Of a DNA stretch of 64,000 nucleotides, positions 21,966 to 32,624 are shown one piece after another; position 1 is the stretch's first letter, and each line of letters starts with the position of its first letter. The translations under genes and the position numbers were made by a program. Origin of the DNA: Aselliscus stoliczkanus (taxonomy: Eukaryota > Chordata > Mammalia > Chiroptera > Hipposideridae); assembly GCA_033961575.1 (NCBI GenBank), contig CM066735.1, positions 91,581,449 through 91,645,448 of the forward strand, in the 5' to 3' direction. The notes below the pieces were generated by a model. The model was not told the origin of the DNA. It worked only from the letters and a program-made list of their open reading frames with translations, and did not search any database.

Positions 21966-22076
21966 TTATTTATTTATTTATTTATTGTTAGATGGGTGTG
22001 TCACTGGCCCTCATATGAGATCCAAACCAGGGCCACTGGCATCCCAAGCCAGCTCTCAACCCAAGGCAGGCCCATG
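21966..22076 (-). mobile_element. Type A SINE with (TTTA)n tail, eroded
   Basis: Minus strand: (TTTA)n tail at 21964-21986, GTGTCACTGGCCCTCATATG, CCCAAGCCAGCTCTCAACCC, then a shortened head CAAGGCAGGCCC. TSD AAATTGTGAT at 21956-21965 and 22077-22086. The head has lost the A-box region. Confidence 0.93.
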
Positions 22077-22177
22077 AAATTGTGATCTTAATCTTAAAAT
22101 TCCATGAGAAGGGAATTTAGAGAATGGGAAATCACTGACAGCTAAAGGGAGGAAGGAGAAATCTTCCTTCCATGAGT

Positions 22178-22345
22178 GGCCCTCAAACTTGAATATGCAT
22201 CTGAAACCCCTGAAGAGCTTCTTAGTACCCAGATTGCTGAGTCAGTAGGTCTTAGACCTCCTGCCTCCCCATCAGGAATGGTGTTTCCAGCAAGTTCCCA
22301 GGTGATGCCACTGGCACAGGGGCCACCCTTTGAGAACTACAGGCC
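22178..22345 (+). mobile_element. MER5-like hAT element
   Basis: TGGCCCTCAAACTTGAATAT, GCATCTGAAACCCCTGAAGA, GAGTCAGTAGGTCTTAGACC, AAGTTCCCAGGTGATGCCAC, CCCTTTGAGAACTACAGG: the MER5A order, a non-autonomous hAT-Charlie DNA transposon. Confidence 0.85.
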
Positions 22346-22398
22346 TAGTGTATTCCTTGCATCTCAAAGGTTAAGAATAAATAAGAACAGGATGAGTG

Positions 22399-22474
22399 AG
22401 GGAGTAAAAGGGGTGGAAGGGGTGGAGAGGGTGGGAGAGGTGAAGGGGGTGGGGGGGAGGAGGGAGAGGAAGTG
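22399..22474 (+). repeat. G-rich tract, quadruplex-capable
   Basis: A run of GGGG/GGG groups separated by short A/T spacers (AGGGGTGGAAGGGGTGGAGA, GGTGGGGGGGAGGAGGGAGA). More than four G-runs lie close together, which satisfies the usual G-quadruplex pattern on the plus strand. Confidence 0.85.
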
Positions 22475-22628
22475 GAGTGCTTCAGGAAATAATGGCTTAC
22501 ATAGGTGTGCTGGGCTGCATTTCTGGGGTCCAGCGTGGTGAACCCAGTTTGCTTTTGCCCTGTGTCTCCACTGTCCCCTAAGACCGGAGTGAGGAAGATT
22601 TTTTTCCAAGCAATTTGCAAGGAGTTAA

Positions 22629-22671
22629 CCCTCCCCCCCGCCCCCCACCCCCCCTACCCCCAGCCTCCCTG
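22629..22671 (-). repeat. C-rich tract (G-rich on minus strand)
   Basis: Five C-runs of 5-7 within 43 bp, quadruplex-capable on the minus strand. It lies about 160 bp from the plus-strand G-tract, giving opposite-strand quadruplex potential in one small region. Confidence 0.85.
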
Positions 22672-22910
22672 TCCTTCTCCACCTGGCCTGGGCTGGCTGA
22701 CGCCTCTTAGTCAGCTGGCTGTGCTCCCCAGGCTGTGACAGCGCTGAAGGAGACAGCGGATTCCCAGGGAGCGAGCTGGCCCCTTCACAAAGCAACAGCT
22801 CCTGCAGGAGGGAACAAAGCCGGAGCCCCTGGAACTGTCAGCTTTTCCCAGTGTCAACTGGATGATGGGAGAAGGGAAAGATTTTCTCCTCATTTAAGTA
22901 GTTTTTATGT
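22672..22910. other. GC-rich unique segment, possible regulatory DNA
   Basis: Non-repetitive and GC-rich, next to the C-tract, with AACAAAG motifs typical of HMG/SOX-type sites at 22788 and 22812. Open in two plus frames for 76-77 codons, but without clear donor and acceptor pairs. Regulatory function is only an inference from composition and context. Confidence 0.3.
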
Positions 22911-23249
22911 GTCTAAAGATGTTTTATGGAAACAGAAATTGTACCTGATAAAGTGCCAGCATTAATCCAGTTGATATGTTTAAGGGACGCATTTCCACAG
23001 CAACATATCATGTTAATGGAACGCTGATGGATAAGAAATGGCAGAGGATGATTTCAAACGATCTTTTTTTAACATGATGAAAAAAAAAAAAGAGAGTGAC
23101 TTTTCATTTTATTTTTTCCTGTGAATAACTGTGTCTTTAATCCTAACAGTATTTGCTGAAATAGAGTTTTGGCTGAAATCCAAAGGGAGTTTTCTGAGTG
23201 GGGACAATTTCTTTCTACATCTGCTTCAGTGACTCAGCCATCAGACAAG

Positions 23250-23335
23250 CAAGTCAGTTCAATAATCGTGTATTGAGCTCCTACTGTGTACCAGGCGCTA
23301 TCCTGAATTCTAAGGCGCTCACAGGTGAGGCAGGA
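23250..23335 (+). mobile_element. Ancient repeat fragment (L2-like)
   Basis: GTATTGAGCTCCTACTGTGT and ACCAGGCGCTATCCTGAATT are hallmarks of an ancient mammal-wide repeat block. Confidence 0.5.
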
Positions 23336-23689
23336 GCCCAACAGATGACAATGATGTGTGACAGCTGGGCAAATTCCCCCTTCTGCTCTGAATTCATGAA
23401 TTATTTTATAAAATGAATTGTTACAGAGCACACTGTGCTCTATGATAAGGAAGCACATCTGTACACAACATGCACTAAAATCTCGAAAAATGTTGTATTT
23501 TTAAAAGCGAGTCTATCGCTGGCAAGTCCCTGAACCTCATCTTCACCCAAGGAAGCACAGCATTCAAGTACAATTTCAAATGGGTTTTGGATGCACATTG
23601 TTTAAGAGGCCTCTGGTTTAGAATACATGGATGCATTGTGATTCATGTTTAAGGAAAGTATGCAAGTAGTTTATTACTAGTGACAGTTA

Positions 23690-24040
23690 AAATATGGTAG
23701 CTGTCTATAAAGAAGAATGAAATTGTACCATTTGCAACGGTATGGATGGACCTAGAGAACATTATGTTGAGTGAAATAAGTCAGTCAGAGAAAGACAAAT
23801 ACCATATGATCTCACTTGTATGTGGGATCTAAAGAACTGAATAAATGAGCAATGTAAACAGAAATAGTCTTAGAGACACAGAAGAAAAACTGATGATTGC
23901 TAGATGGGACGGGGGTGGGCATGAGGGAGAAGGGGAAGGGACGAGGCAACATAAACTGGTAACTACAATATTGCAGCAGGGATAAAAGAGACAGTTTAGG
24001 GAAATAATCAATAAGGTTGTAAATATTTTTCTTAGGGAGT
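23690..24040 (+). mobile_element. L1 3' end fragment
   Basis: Starts near the ORF2/3' UTR junction (AAGAAGAATGAAATTGTACC, GGTATGGATGGACCTAGAGA, GTGAAATAAGTCAGTCAGAG) and includes the 3' UTR motifs TGATGATTGCTAGATGGGAC and TGGTAACTACAATATTGCAG. Ends near GTAAATATTTTTCTTAGG without a clear A-tail. Same 3' UTR type as the copy at 51075-51570. Confidence 0.85.
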
Positions 24041-24179
24041 TTTCTGCACCTGGAATAAGGCTGGACACCATCCCCAGTTCCCTCAGACCACGTGAAGACA
24101 GCTGCTTTCATAGATAAGAAGAGCAGTGGTGAGGACAAGGGGTGGGAGGACTTAGTTCAGGAGGCTGCGGGATGCAGAG

Positions 24180-24350
24180 AGCAGGGCTGCACAACCTTGT
24201 CTGGACACTGGAATTCCTTGGGGGAACTCCTGATGCCCAGGCCTCAGCCCAGATCAACTGAATAAAAATGTCTAGTATGGGGTCCAGGCATAAGCATTTT
24301 TCAAGCTTCTGCAAGGATTCCAATGTGCAAACAGGATGGAGAACCTCTGC
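24180..24350 (+). mobile_element. MER5-like hAT element
   Basis: AGGGCTGCACAACCTTGTCT, GGACACTGGAATTCCTTGGG, GATGCCCAGGCCTCAGCCCA, ATTCCAATGTGCAAACAGGA, GGAGAACCTCTGCC. Sense MER5-type, directly followed by another copy. Confidence 0.7.
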
Positions 24351-24359
24351 CCTTAAATG

Positions 24360-24520
24360 GCAATCCTCAAAGTATGGTCTGTGGACCGGCAACATCAACA
24401 TCACCTGGGAGCTTGTTAGAAATGCAGATTCTTAGGCCCCGCCCAGACTGCTGAACCAGAATCTCCATGTTACCAGGATTCCCTGGTGATTGCTACCACG
24501 TTGACTGCACATTGGAACTT
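24360..24520 (+). mobile_element. MER5-like hAT element, opposite half order
   Basis: AATCCTCAAAGTATGGTCTG, TGGACCGGCAACATCAACAT, CACCTGGGAGCTTGTTAGAA, ATGCAGATTCTTAGGCCCCG, ACTGCTGAACCAGAATCTCC: a clear MER5A match, in the complementary orientation to the copy just before it. The element is nearly symmetric, so strand is tentative. Confidence 0.85.
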
Positions 24521-24994
24521 GGAAAGCTTTCAAAACAAAAACAAAACCCAAAATAAACTCAGTATCTGGTCTTCTCCAAAAATTCTTATGTGATGGGTTT
24601 GGGGTGTGGCCTGGGCAACTGGACTTTTTAGACCTCCCAGGTGATTCCCAAGGGCAGCCTGGGTGGAGAAGTAGTATAAAGCCCAGACATTCTCTCCACG
24701 TTCTTCATGGCCCTGCAGCCTCAAAATGAAAAGAGGAGGGTGGGGCTTACAACTATACAAACCTAGAATCTGATAACAGAATGCAAAGTTAATAATTTGG
24801 AAAAGTTAAAGAGTTCAAAATACTTGAATGGAAATCTGTGTCCACTGCAGCAAATCATTCCTGGAGCTGAAATACCCAAGGAAGCCAAGCAACCAGGACA
24901 TTCACTTTGAAATCTGTTTCACTAGCTGCTGGCCATCTTAACCCCATCGGAGGCATTCAGCCTTATGTGCCTCAGTGTGTGCCTCTGTGCAATG

Positions 24995-25440
24995 GGCACA
25001 GCAATGCTTGGTCGAGAGGATCAACAAAGCAGACTGTGGTGCAGGCAGCCTCGAAAATGGGCCCCACAGGTCTTGCTCCTGAGGTTCAGCCCTTGTTTCC
25101 TTCCTTTGTTTTTTGGCTGGACCTGGTGACAGGCTTCTAAGAAACAGAACATGGCAAAGTGATGGGAGGTCACTTCTGAGATGAGGTTCCAAAAAGACTG
25201 TGACTTCCATCTCTATTTCTCTGCTTCTTGGAGCCGTTGTGAAGAAAGCAAGCTTCCGTGTTGTGAGGGGCCCTGTGGAGAGGCCCAGGTGACCAAGAAC
25301 TGAGGTCCCTGACCGAGAAGAGCAAGGTCTTGAGTCACGTGAGTGAGTTGGGATGTAGGTCCTCCCCGCTCAAGCACTGAGGAGTCTGCAGCCTTGTGAG
25401 GGAGCCTGAGACCTCTGTGTGAACGAAACTCCAAAGGATG
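24995..25440 (+). mobile_element. LTR-like mammalian repeat
   Basis: GGCTGGACCTGGTGACAGGC, TTCTAAGAAACAGAACATGG, CAAAGTGATGGGAGGTCACT, AAAAAGACTGTGACTTCCAT, GTGGAGAGGCCCAGGTGACC and GAGTCACGTGAGTGAGTTGG follow the plan of a common mammalian LTR-type repeat. Subfamily not named; the 3' end is missing. Confidence 0.65.
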
Positions 25441-25540
25441 ACTTCTGTCAGGTTCTACTTTGTGCAGTCATAAGCCCACCCAGGTTCAAGGGGAGGGGAA
25501 ATGGACCACTCCTCAGTGGGAGGAATGTCAATCACACTTG

Positions 25541-25543
25541 TAT

Positions 25544-25574
<31 letters not shown>

Positions 25575-25586
25575 CGCGTGCGTGTA
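25541..25586. repeat. (TG)n(CG)n alternating purine-pyrimidine tract
   Basis: TG repeats pass into six CG steps (GCGCGCGCGCGC) and back to TGCGTGT. Such tracts readily form Z-DNA. The uninterrupted CpG run is unusual in a methylated mammalian genome. Confidence 0.95.
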
Positions 25587-25849
25587 CAAATGCATGGCTT
25601 ATAGACCCCCCCTTACGGAACTTCTCAGACTAAAATCTGGATTTGTGTGTGAGAAGAAACAGCTCCCACTGAGCAGACCCCTTCCACCAACACTTAACAG
25701 CCCTCAGCAAGGCCTTCTGTGTTATATTTATATAGTTATCTATCTTTGCAAAATACAGTCACAAAATATTGCTGCCTGTATTATCATTACTATCTTTAGT
25801 GGCAGTGGTGTCTCCACCTCTTGGGCCTGGGGAAGGAGGAACAGTATAC

Positions 25850-26040
25850 CTGACACAGGGCTTCGGAGCAGGACAGATGTGGGATGGCATCTCGGGACTA
25901 CCTCTTATACTGGTTCATATTCAGAAACAGTATTCAGAGTCTCTGCTTCCTCATTTGTAAAAATAGGGTTTATAAAATTTACCAGGCAGGGGTTGTTGTA
26001 AGCATCCAGGAAATTGATGAAGGATTTAGCTCATGGCCAG
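25850..26040 (+). mobile_element. MIR SINE
   Basis: CTTCGGAGCAGGACAGATGT, CAGAGTCTCTGCTTCCTCAT, TTGTAAAAATAGGGTTTATA, GGGGTTGTTGTAAGCATCCA, GAAATTGATGAAGGATTTAG. Sense MIR, moderately diverged. Confidence 0.65.
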
Positions 26041-27380
26041 AGTGAAATACTGGCAGGGTCAGCTAGGAAATGCCCTTCCTTAGGCTCAGGTGGGGAGGAG
26101 AGCTTGGGCCAAAAGGTCCAGGCTCCCGTGAAGGCTTCTGGAAAATGCCTGAAGCCACTCTAGGCCCTGGACGAAGCATGAGTCTAAAGGGTTAAGAAGG
26201 GCTGAGGGGAAGGGGAGGCGGGTAGGCCGGGCTGGGCACTATTAGCATGCAGCTGGTAAATGCTGCCCACTGATCCAAGCTCAGCTGTTCCTCCTCCCAG
26301 AGCCCAAGGAGAAGGATGAAAAACAGCGGGCAGAGCTGTGGGTAGAAGGGGTCTCTCTGTGGGAGCCGTTCCATCTCGAGCAGAGCCCTGATTTAAATCA
26401 GAGGAGGAGCCCCTGGAGGGGGGTTTGTGAGCCATGCAATGCTAATTAGCTCCACTGTTATAGTCTGTTTTCAACATCAAGTCCCTCTGGTATCCAAGCC
26501 CTTCTTTCTCTTGCAAGAGTTTTAAATCTTGTCCCCGTATATAAAAATCTCTGCCAATACCTTGGGCAAGAGGGGCCTGGCAGTAGAACCTGCAGAATTT
26601 TCTGGGTGAAGAAGTAGGGAGAGGGACTGATTTTAGTCACGTGGTAAATTGCCAACACCATAACCAGAATCTCTTTTAATGTTTCATTATATTGAAATGA
26701 CTTTCAAGCTTCCTGAGTTATCTTATGTTTTAATAGGTAGGGCTTTAAAAAAAAAAAAGAAACAGACAGGGAGGGAAAAAGGCCACAAACCCATGAAATA
26801 AACCTTGAAAGAATGGAAGCCACGTGAAGAGGCTGATTAGCGTATGCCAAATTCCCTGTAAAAGCAATTCCAGAAAATTCAAGCTCCCTCTGCCAAACGC
26901 CTAGGCCGTCTGGGAGCCAAGAAGGAAAGGAAGGACCAGATGAGAAACCTTGGCAGGGAGCCCTGGTTGGTTGGGCAGAACCAATTTCCCCAACTTGATC
27001 TGATCCCAGAGAGAATCGGGTGATTCAGAAGCTAGTCAGAAAGACAATTGTTTCAGGGCCTCTGGGTTACTCATAAGTCATGCCCTGACTCACCAACCTG
27101 GACTCACTCCAGGCAGAGAGGGAGTGAGAGGCTCAGGGTGAGCCCCCAGCCAGTGGCAAACCAAGATCCCAACCAAGATGATGGAGACTGTGAAAGAGGT
27201 TAGTGATAACCCCCTGACTCCTAAGCTGAGTTCAGAGGGAGGTCTGGGCTTTCCATTAACTGATTGGCATCCTAAAGGGGGCGGTGTGGCTTGATTGCCC
27301 TTGATGGGGACAGTGGTGAGTGTATTGTGGGTAGGGAATAAGAGTTATTTGGGTGATAAGGGTGACAGCGAGAGGTACTT
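26041..27380. other. Unique segment
   Basis: No recognised repeat or gene. GC-moderate, with short frames only. Little repeat content over 1.3 kb. Confidence 0.4.
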
Positions 27381-27384
27381 TAGA

Positions 27385-27712
27385 CCTGTGCTAATGTGGT
27401 AGCCACCAGCCACAAGTCCAGCTGAGTACTTCAACGATGGGTAGTCTAGATTGAGATGTATAACATACTTATCATATTTCAAAGTCTTAGTATGAAACAC
27501 AAATGTAAACTATGTTATAGTTATATTGATACATGCTGAAATGATAAAATTTTGGATACAGTGGTTTAAATAAAATATTTAAAAAATATGCTTCTTAAAG
27601 AATATTTTCACTTTTCTTTCCTTCTTTACATGCAACTATGAGAAAAGTTAAAATGACATGGGATTCACATTTTTGTGGCTCACCTTTGCTTGCGTTGGAC
27701 AGCACTGCTTTA
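27385..27712 (+). mobile_element. hAT-like MITE ('WGS-AGCC...GGACAGC' type)
   Basis: GTGGTAGCCACCAGCCACAA start, AT-rich middle, and ATTTTTGTGGCTCACCTTTG ... GTTGGACAGCACTGCTTTAG end. It matches a common mammalian non-autonomous DNA transposon whose consensus starts with 'gtagccactagccac' and ends with 'ggacagc'. Confidence 0.65.
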
Positions 27713-27737
27713 GACCTATTTGAATCTTGTCTCTCCT

Positions 27738-27965
27738 AAGGCAGGGTGCTTAAGGAACAGGCTCTGGATCCTGACTGTTTAGGTAGAAATCCCGGATCTG
27801 CCGTTATCTGTCTGTAAGGTTTGGTTAAGTTACTGAAACCCTCCATGTTTCCGTTTCCCCATGTCTGCAGTGGGGTTAATACTAGAACAAGGTAAGTGAA
27901 GCTTAAATGAGAAGATGCATCCAAAGCTCCCAGTATTTGGCACACAGTAAGTCTTTAGTACATAG
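27738..27965 (+). mobile_element. MIR SINE, nearly full length
   Basis: GTGCTTAAGGAACAGGCTCT, GGATCCTGACTGTTTAGGTA, TTGGTTAAGTTACTGAAACC, CTCCATGTTTCCGTTTCCCC, AGTATTTGGCACACAGTAAG, TCTTTAGTA. Head, core and tail of MIR are all present. Confidence 0.88.
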
Positions 27966-28005
27966 TTGCCTTTGTTATATTACCTATTCTTAAAAGTTCC
28001 TCATA

Positions 28006-28114
28006 GGGCCAGCAGAGTGGCGCGGTGGTTAAGCGCTGGCTTTGGAAGCCAGCGGCCCCGGTTCGGGTCCCACATATGAGGGCCAGTGACACTGCCCTCA
28101 AAAAAAAAAAAAAA
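28006..28114 (+). mobile_element. Type A SINE with perfect TSD
   Basis: GGGCCAGCAGAGTGGCGCGG head, A box TGGCGCGGTGG, arm CTGGC-TTTGGAA-GCCAG, B box GGTTCGGGTCC, end ACACTGCCCTC then A-tail. TSD AAAAGTTCCTCATA at 27992-28005 and 28115-28128, no mismatch. Little divergence, so probably a recent insertion. Confidence 0.96.
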
Positions 28115-28379
28115 AAAAGTTCCTCATAAACCTGAGAAGCAGACAGGGAGGAGTGGAGACATGAGATTATTGCTCCTGGTAGCCACCTTCCATCCATTGT
28201 TCCCTCCTTACTAACCAATGAGGAGATGCTCCTTCCTCACATAAATTTTATTTGCAGATTTGGAGACCAAAAGTCAGAGAGGCTCTCTGATTTTCTTAGA
28301 CAGGATGTCAGCCAGCTGAGAGTGAGACACTTGGGACTCTGCCTTGAAACTGGAAGCCACAGGTACACAGAGAAGACTA

Positions 28380-28490
28380 TCTGACTTGGTATTAGAAGAC
28401 CTAAGTCCAAATGCTGCTGTTTGACCCTAGTGAGGTTTCTTAACCTCTCTGGGCCTCAGATTTCTCACCTGTCCATAAAGCTTTCTGGAA
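28380..28490 (+). mobile_element. MIR fragment
   Basis: TATCTGACTTGGTATTAGAA, GAGGTTTCTTAACCTCTCTG, GGCCTCAGATTTCTCACCTG. MIR core only. Confidence 0.65.
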
Positions 28491-28524
28491 ACCCTTCCAG
28501 TTCTCTACATCAGTTAGTCTACAA

Positions 28525-28840
28525 GGTTTCCATGAACACCTACTATGTGGGAATGCTGGAGATAGCACAAGGAGCTTCCAGCCTAACAGGGTAAACATGC
28601 AGCAATTAATTACATAGATTCATTCTTTAAAAAAAAAATTGTACAAAGGATGAGAAAGAAAAACACAAGAAGCTGGATCAGGTCATACCAGGGGGTCCTG
28701 GCTAAGTTGGAAGCGTCAGAGAGCTTTTCCAGTGGGTATGATTCTTAAGCTGAAACACCAGGTGAATAGAGAGGGGGAAGGCCTTTCAGGCAAAGAGAGT
28801 TGTATGAGCAAAGGCCCTGAGGTGCCAGAGATACAGGGAG
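28525..28840 (+). mobile_element. Ancient repeat fragment (L2-like)
   Basis: CATGAACACCTACTATGTGG near the start and AGAGTTGTATGAGCAAAGGC, CCTGAGGTGCCAGAGATACA near the end, in the order of an old mammal-wide repeat. Middle diverged. Confidence 0.45.
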
Positions 28841-28850
28841 TAAGTGCGAA

Positions 28851-28854
28851 TGTG

Positions 28855-28912
<58 letters not shown>
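28851..28912. repeat. (TG)n microsatellite
   Basis: About 30 TG units with a single CG interruption at 28861. Likely polymorphic. Confidence 0.97.
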
Positions 28913-28913
<1 letters not shown>

Positions 28914-28914
28914 T

Positions 28915-29270
28915 GATTAACTTTACCTGTCACTTCGGCTACAATATGGTGCCCAGTGGTTTGCTCAAACATTAGTGTCGGTGTTGCTGTGAGGGAATTT
29001 GTAGATGTGATTAACATTTACAATCAGTAGACTGTGAGCAAAGCAGATGACCCTCCATAACATGGATGGGCCTCATCCAATCAGTTGAAGGCCTGAAGAG
29101 TAAAAACTGAGATTTCCCAGAGAAGAAGGAATTCTGCTTTAAGACCATAACATAGACATCCTGCCTAAGTTTCCAGCTTACTGGCCTGCCCTACAGATTT
29201 TGGACTTGCCAGGCCCCACAGTCATGTGAACAAATTCCTTAACATCTCTCCCTTGGAAGTTATCTTAATA
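28915..29270 (+). mobile_element. LTR-like mammalian repeat
   Basis: TTAACTTTACCTGTCACTTC, AATATGGTGCCCAGTGGTTT, GCTCAAACATTAGTGTCGGT, GTGAGGGAATTTGTAGATGT, GGGCCTCATCCAATCAGTTG, AAGGCCTGAAGAGTAAAAAC: a very common mammalian interspersed repeat of LTR type whose name I do not recall reliably. Confidence 0.75.
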
Positions 29271-29280
29271 CAGTGCATGC

Positions 29281-29722
29281 TAGTTTCCTAGGGCTGCTAG
29301 ACCAAAGAACCACAAGCTGGGAGGGATGACACAACATTAATGGACTCTCTTACTGTTGGAGAGGCTAGAGGTCTGGAATCAAGGTGTTCTTGGCAGGACC
29401 ATACTTGCTTTGAAGGCTCTAGAGGAGAATCTGATCCATGCCTTTCTCTTAGCTTTTGGAATTGCTGGTAATCGTTCGTGTTGCTTGGTTTGTATATGTG
29501 CCACTGCAATCTCTGCCTCTCTTGTCACATGGCATTTTCCCTGTGTGTGTGTCTGTCTCTTCTCTACCTATAAGGACACCAGCCATACTAAATCAGGACC
29601 ACGATAGCATCTTCACTTGATTCTATCTGCAAAGACCCTTCTTTCAAATAAGGTCACATTCATAGGCAGTAGGGATTGGGACTGGAACATATCATTTTAG
29701 GGCACTCAATTTAACTCACTGC
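29281..29722 (-). mobile_element. MLT1-like LTR, antisense, nearly complete
   Basis: TAGTTTCCTAGGGCTGCTAG, GTTGGAGAGGCTAGAGGTCT, GGAATCAAGGTGTTCTTGGC, AGGACCATACTTGCTTTGAA, GGCTCTAGAGGAGAATCTGA, GACCCTTCTTTCAAATAAGG, TCACATTCATAGGCAGTAGG: full antisense order of an MLT1 LTR. Solo LTR. Confidence 0.9.
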
Positions 29723-29724
29723 AC

Positions 29725-30320
29725 AGTGCATCAACTTTTCAGATGAAATTGTATCCTATGTTTCGGGACACACTCACCACTCTCCAGAAGTCATTGTTTA
29801 AAAACAATAAAAGCACATTTAAGAGGGACTCAAAGCGTATGTTACCCGTCTCAGTCATGTCTAAAAGGTCTACTTCGGAAAAAAATCGCTATTATTGATG
29901 TCTGTTTTAGCTGAACTTCACGTTAATGACTATTAGAACAAAGCCTTCACAATTTTAGTCTGTCACTGAGCAAGCTGAACTCTTGTTTTGGGATCGTCAG
30001 CATTGTAAGTGCTTTGCTGCAGCATCACCAGGTCTGGGTCTGTTCAGCGTGAACCCCAGGCCTGGGTTTGAAGCGCACTGCACAGATGAGAAATGCCTCC
30101 AAGTTTCCTTCCCGTCTGAGAGCCAGGAAGGAAAGTTTTGCCTGTTTACTCCTGATCAGTACGTACGCTGGCTCCTGACCCTTCCTGGTGGCCTCAGAGT
30201 CATCTGTCTGAGGAAGAGATCAATATATTAAAAAAAAATCCATTTTCAATCTTCTTGAAGAATTTTACTAAGGAACAAAATAAAGTTTTCCAAAACAAAG
30301 TTTGTTGTTGACATTTCTTA
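29725..30320. other. Unique sequence
   Basis: No gene or repeat recognised. An 82-codon plus frame (29983-30231) has no domain features. Confidence 0.35.
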
Positions 30321-30329
30321 ACCTACATA

Positions 30330-30500
30330 CTTTCCGCCTATTATCTCATTTAGTCTTCACAGTGACTGGTATGTGGTATCAGTATTAGCTCCAATTTACA
30401 GGATGGACACTGAGACTTAAAGAAGGAATTTGCCATGGGTCAGCCAGCCAGAGAGAGAAGTAGAACCAGGATGTGAACCCAGCCTAACCATTGGACTCAC
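30330..30500 (-). mobile_element. MIR SINE, antisense
   Basis: TTATCTCATTTAGTCTTCAC, AGTGACTGGTATGTGGTATC, TCCAATTTACAGGATGGACA, CTGAGACTTAAAGAAGG, AACCAGGATGTGAACCCAGC. Confidence 0.8.
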
Positions 30501-30504
30501 TGCC

Positions 30505-32520
30505 TGTTGCCATTCCCAAGGTCTCACTTGGTGGCCAAACCCATCTAGGAAAGAAGTCTGAGGCAGTAGATTTTTAAAAATTGGAATACTTTTTGGCAAG
30601 CTTTTACCTCCTAGTTCATTCCAATTCCCATTTTCTTCTACTGTGTTCCTTCACACATTTGTGCTAAGGGGGAGGCATAGGGGGAGGGGTGCATTAGAAT
30701 TTGCCTCTATTTACTCCTGTATTCTAATGCAAGAGTTTAACATTTTTTCCTGTTTTCCTCCCATTTGTTTAGCCATTTCACGACTTCGTTGATGTGAAGC
30801 ACTACATGTTTCCACTTGAATTTTATCCTTTACAACCGACAAGTATCATCACTGTAGTTACAAACAATTGCTCCTTTTGATGTGTAGATATGTTTGCTAA
30901 TTAGAAGGCATTTTCGTTTTCTCACAGATGCACTGTCTACTTTTTTTTTTAACCTGGTAATTCTGTCATAGAACAATCTAAGCATTTAGCTTTATTTTAA
31001 AGGATGTGACAGGAACTTAGGGACTATCCAGCCCCCCTAATTCTGGGTAAGTAGCTAGTATCACAGACAAGTGGGAATTTTATACACAAAAATATATAAC
31101 TTTATACTACAATAATATTCAAGATATAGCTTGAGGGTATTGGGAAACTGGCATGAAACTGCTCTGTAAGCTTATATATAGTTGTCTTTTCAAGCCCACC
31201 CAAGTGGAACCAAGCTTGGACTCTTCAAACTGCCCCCCACCAAGGGGAACAAAGCAGTTTGATTTGCTGCTTGTAAATAAACAACCCATATCAAATATCC
31301 CTTCGTTCTGTAAGACAAAATGCCCTTTATGAATCAGACCATGGTCTGTATATTACATAACATATACTCATAGTTCTAGACTGCAGGTTTGATATAGGTT
31401 AGCGATTGATTACTGGCTTAAATCATATGTAAACCTTTATCTGTAAAGCCCCAAGTTCTAAAATGCTTCCCAGAATGAGAACCACTTTTGAAAGCCATGG
31501 CAGTTGTGGAAAACAAAATGTTCAGGCACCTAAATGAGGGGTGAGGGACTCCCTAAGAGCACCAGGCAAGGTCATTTGAAGAACTCAATCCAGAAGAGAA
31601 GTTATGCTTCACAACTGCTGTGAAGTTTCCAGCCAGTGGGCACTGGCCTTTGCATCCTTCATGAATCGAATCATGTGTCCCAGGGCTCTAAATGAAAATT
31701 ACTTCCCAAATTTAAGCCACGTACTTTTCCATGCCAATTACGTTAAAAACCAAACCAAAGACTAATCAGCTTCTTCCCTCAACAAAACACATTTAGCATC
31801 TCATTAGCTTTGGAAAGTTTCACAGCAAATTGCTGTAAATGGACACTCTAAAAAGAGCATTATTGTCTTTCTGTTTAAATAGCTACTAACACTATTCTTT
31901 TTTTTTTTTTTTTTGACTGTGCACTCTGCATAGTGTCTTTATCAAAAGAGAGCATGCAATGGTATTAGTTCATCTCATGGCTGAGACAGGCAAATGTTTT
32001 CCGACCACTGCTTTTCCCTTTACTGCTCTGTCTTCAAGTAGAACTGTGGGAAATTAACTTGAAATATCATCAAGAACCTTTTTGCTCCTTTTAATTCCTG
32101 GTAAAGAAGTTACGCCTCATTGTGCATATTCATTCCAAACACCTGGCTCCATTCCATAGCTGTTAGGTGAACAGTAACTGCTCAGCAACGACTCTCGCAC
32201 ACATAGCCATCACAAAGGACACCAGAGTGAGTAGATCTCAATTTCAGAGAGTCCTTCAAATCCTGGAGTCTCCATTTAGCAGAAGTACACTGCTATACTT
32301 TAAGAAAATGCATTAACATCCAACACTTCTCAAAAAACCCCAGCAAAATGAAAAGTAAGAAATTCCAAGTTAGAGCTAGAATGGAGAGAAATCGGCTGAG
32401 TTCAGAGCGGACACAGTTTTTATCTTCATAGTGATCACCGGAAGAGAATCAGCACAGAGTTTGGAATCATGAAGAGACACCTGAAAGGCAAATCCCACAT
32501 CACCAAGTAGGATGGTTTTT
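30505..32520. other. Long repeat-poor unique segment
   Basis: Two kilobases with almost no recognised repeats, AT-rich, and no frame longer than 60 codons. Parts (about 31620-31880) have the even, low-CpG, repeat-free texture often seen in conserved non-coding DNA. A T-run at 31897-31914 is the main low-complexity feature. No direct evidence of function. Confidence 0.35.
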
Positions 32521-32624
32521 ATCCCAGCTTCATGCAATCTGTCATGTTTTTATACACCAAACTATCAGAAAGAGAAATTAAGAAAACAATCCCATTTATA
32601 GTTGCGTCAAAAAGAATAAAATAC

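Noticed and set aside
22176..22541. 121-codon frame ending in a G/E/V-rich repeat
   Set aside because: It begins in a MER5 element and then translates the G-rich tract.
25501..26001. 166-codon plus-strand open frame
   Set aside because: It runs through the (TG)n(CG)n tract and a MIR; its CVCVCV and RARA-like runs are translations of the microsatellite.
28006..28080. Possible tRNA gene (A box, B box and an anticodon-like arm CTGGC-TTTGGAA-GCCAG)
   Set aside because: No acceptor stem closes the structure, and the same unit recurs with poly(A) tails and TSDs: it is the SINE head.
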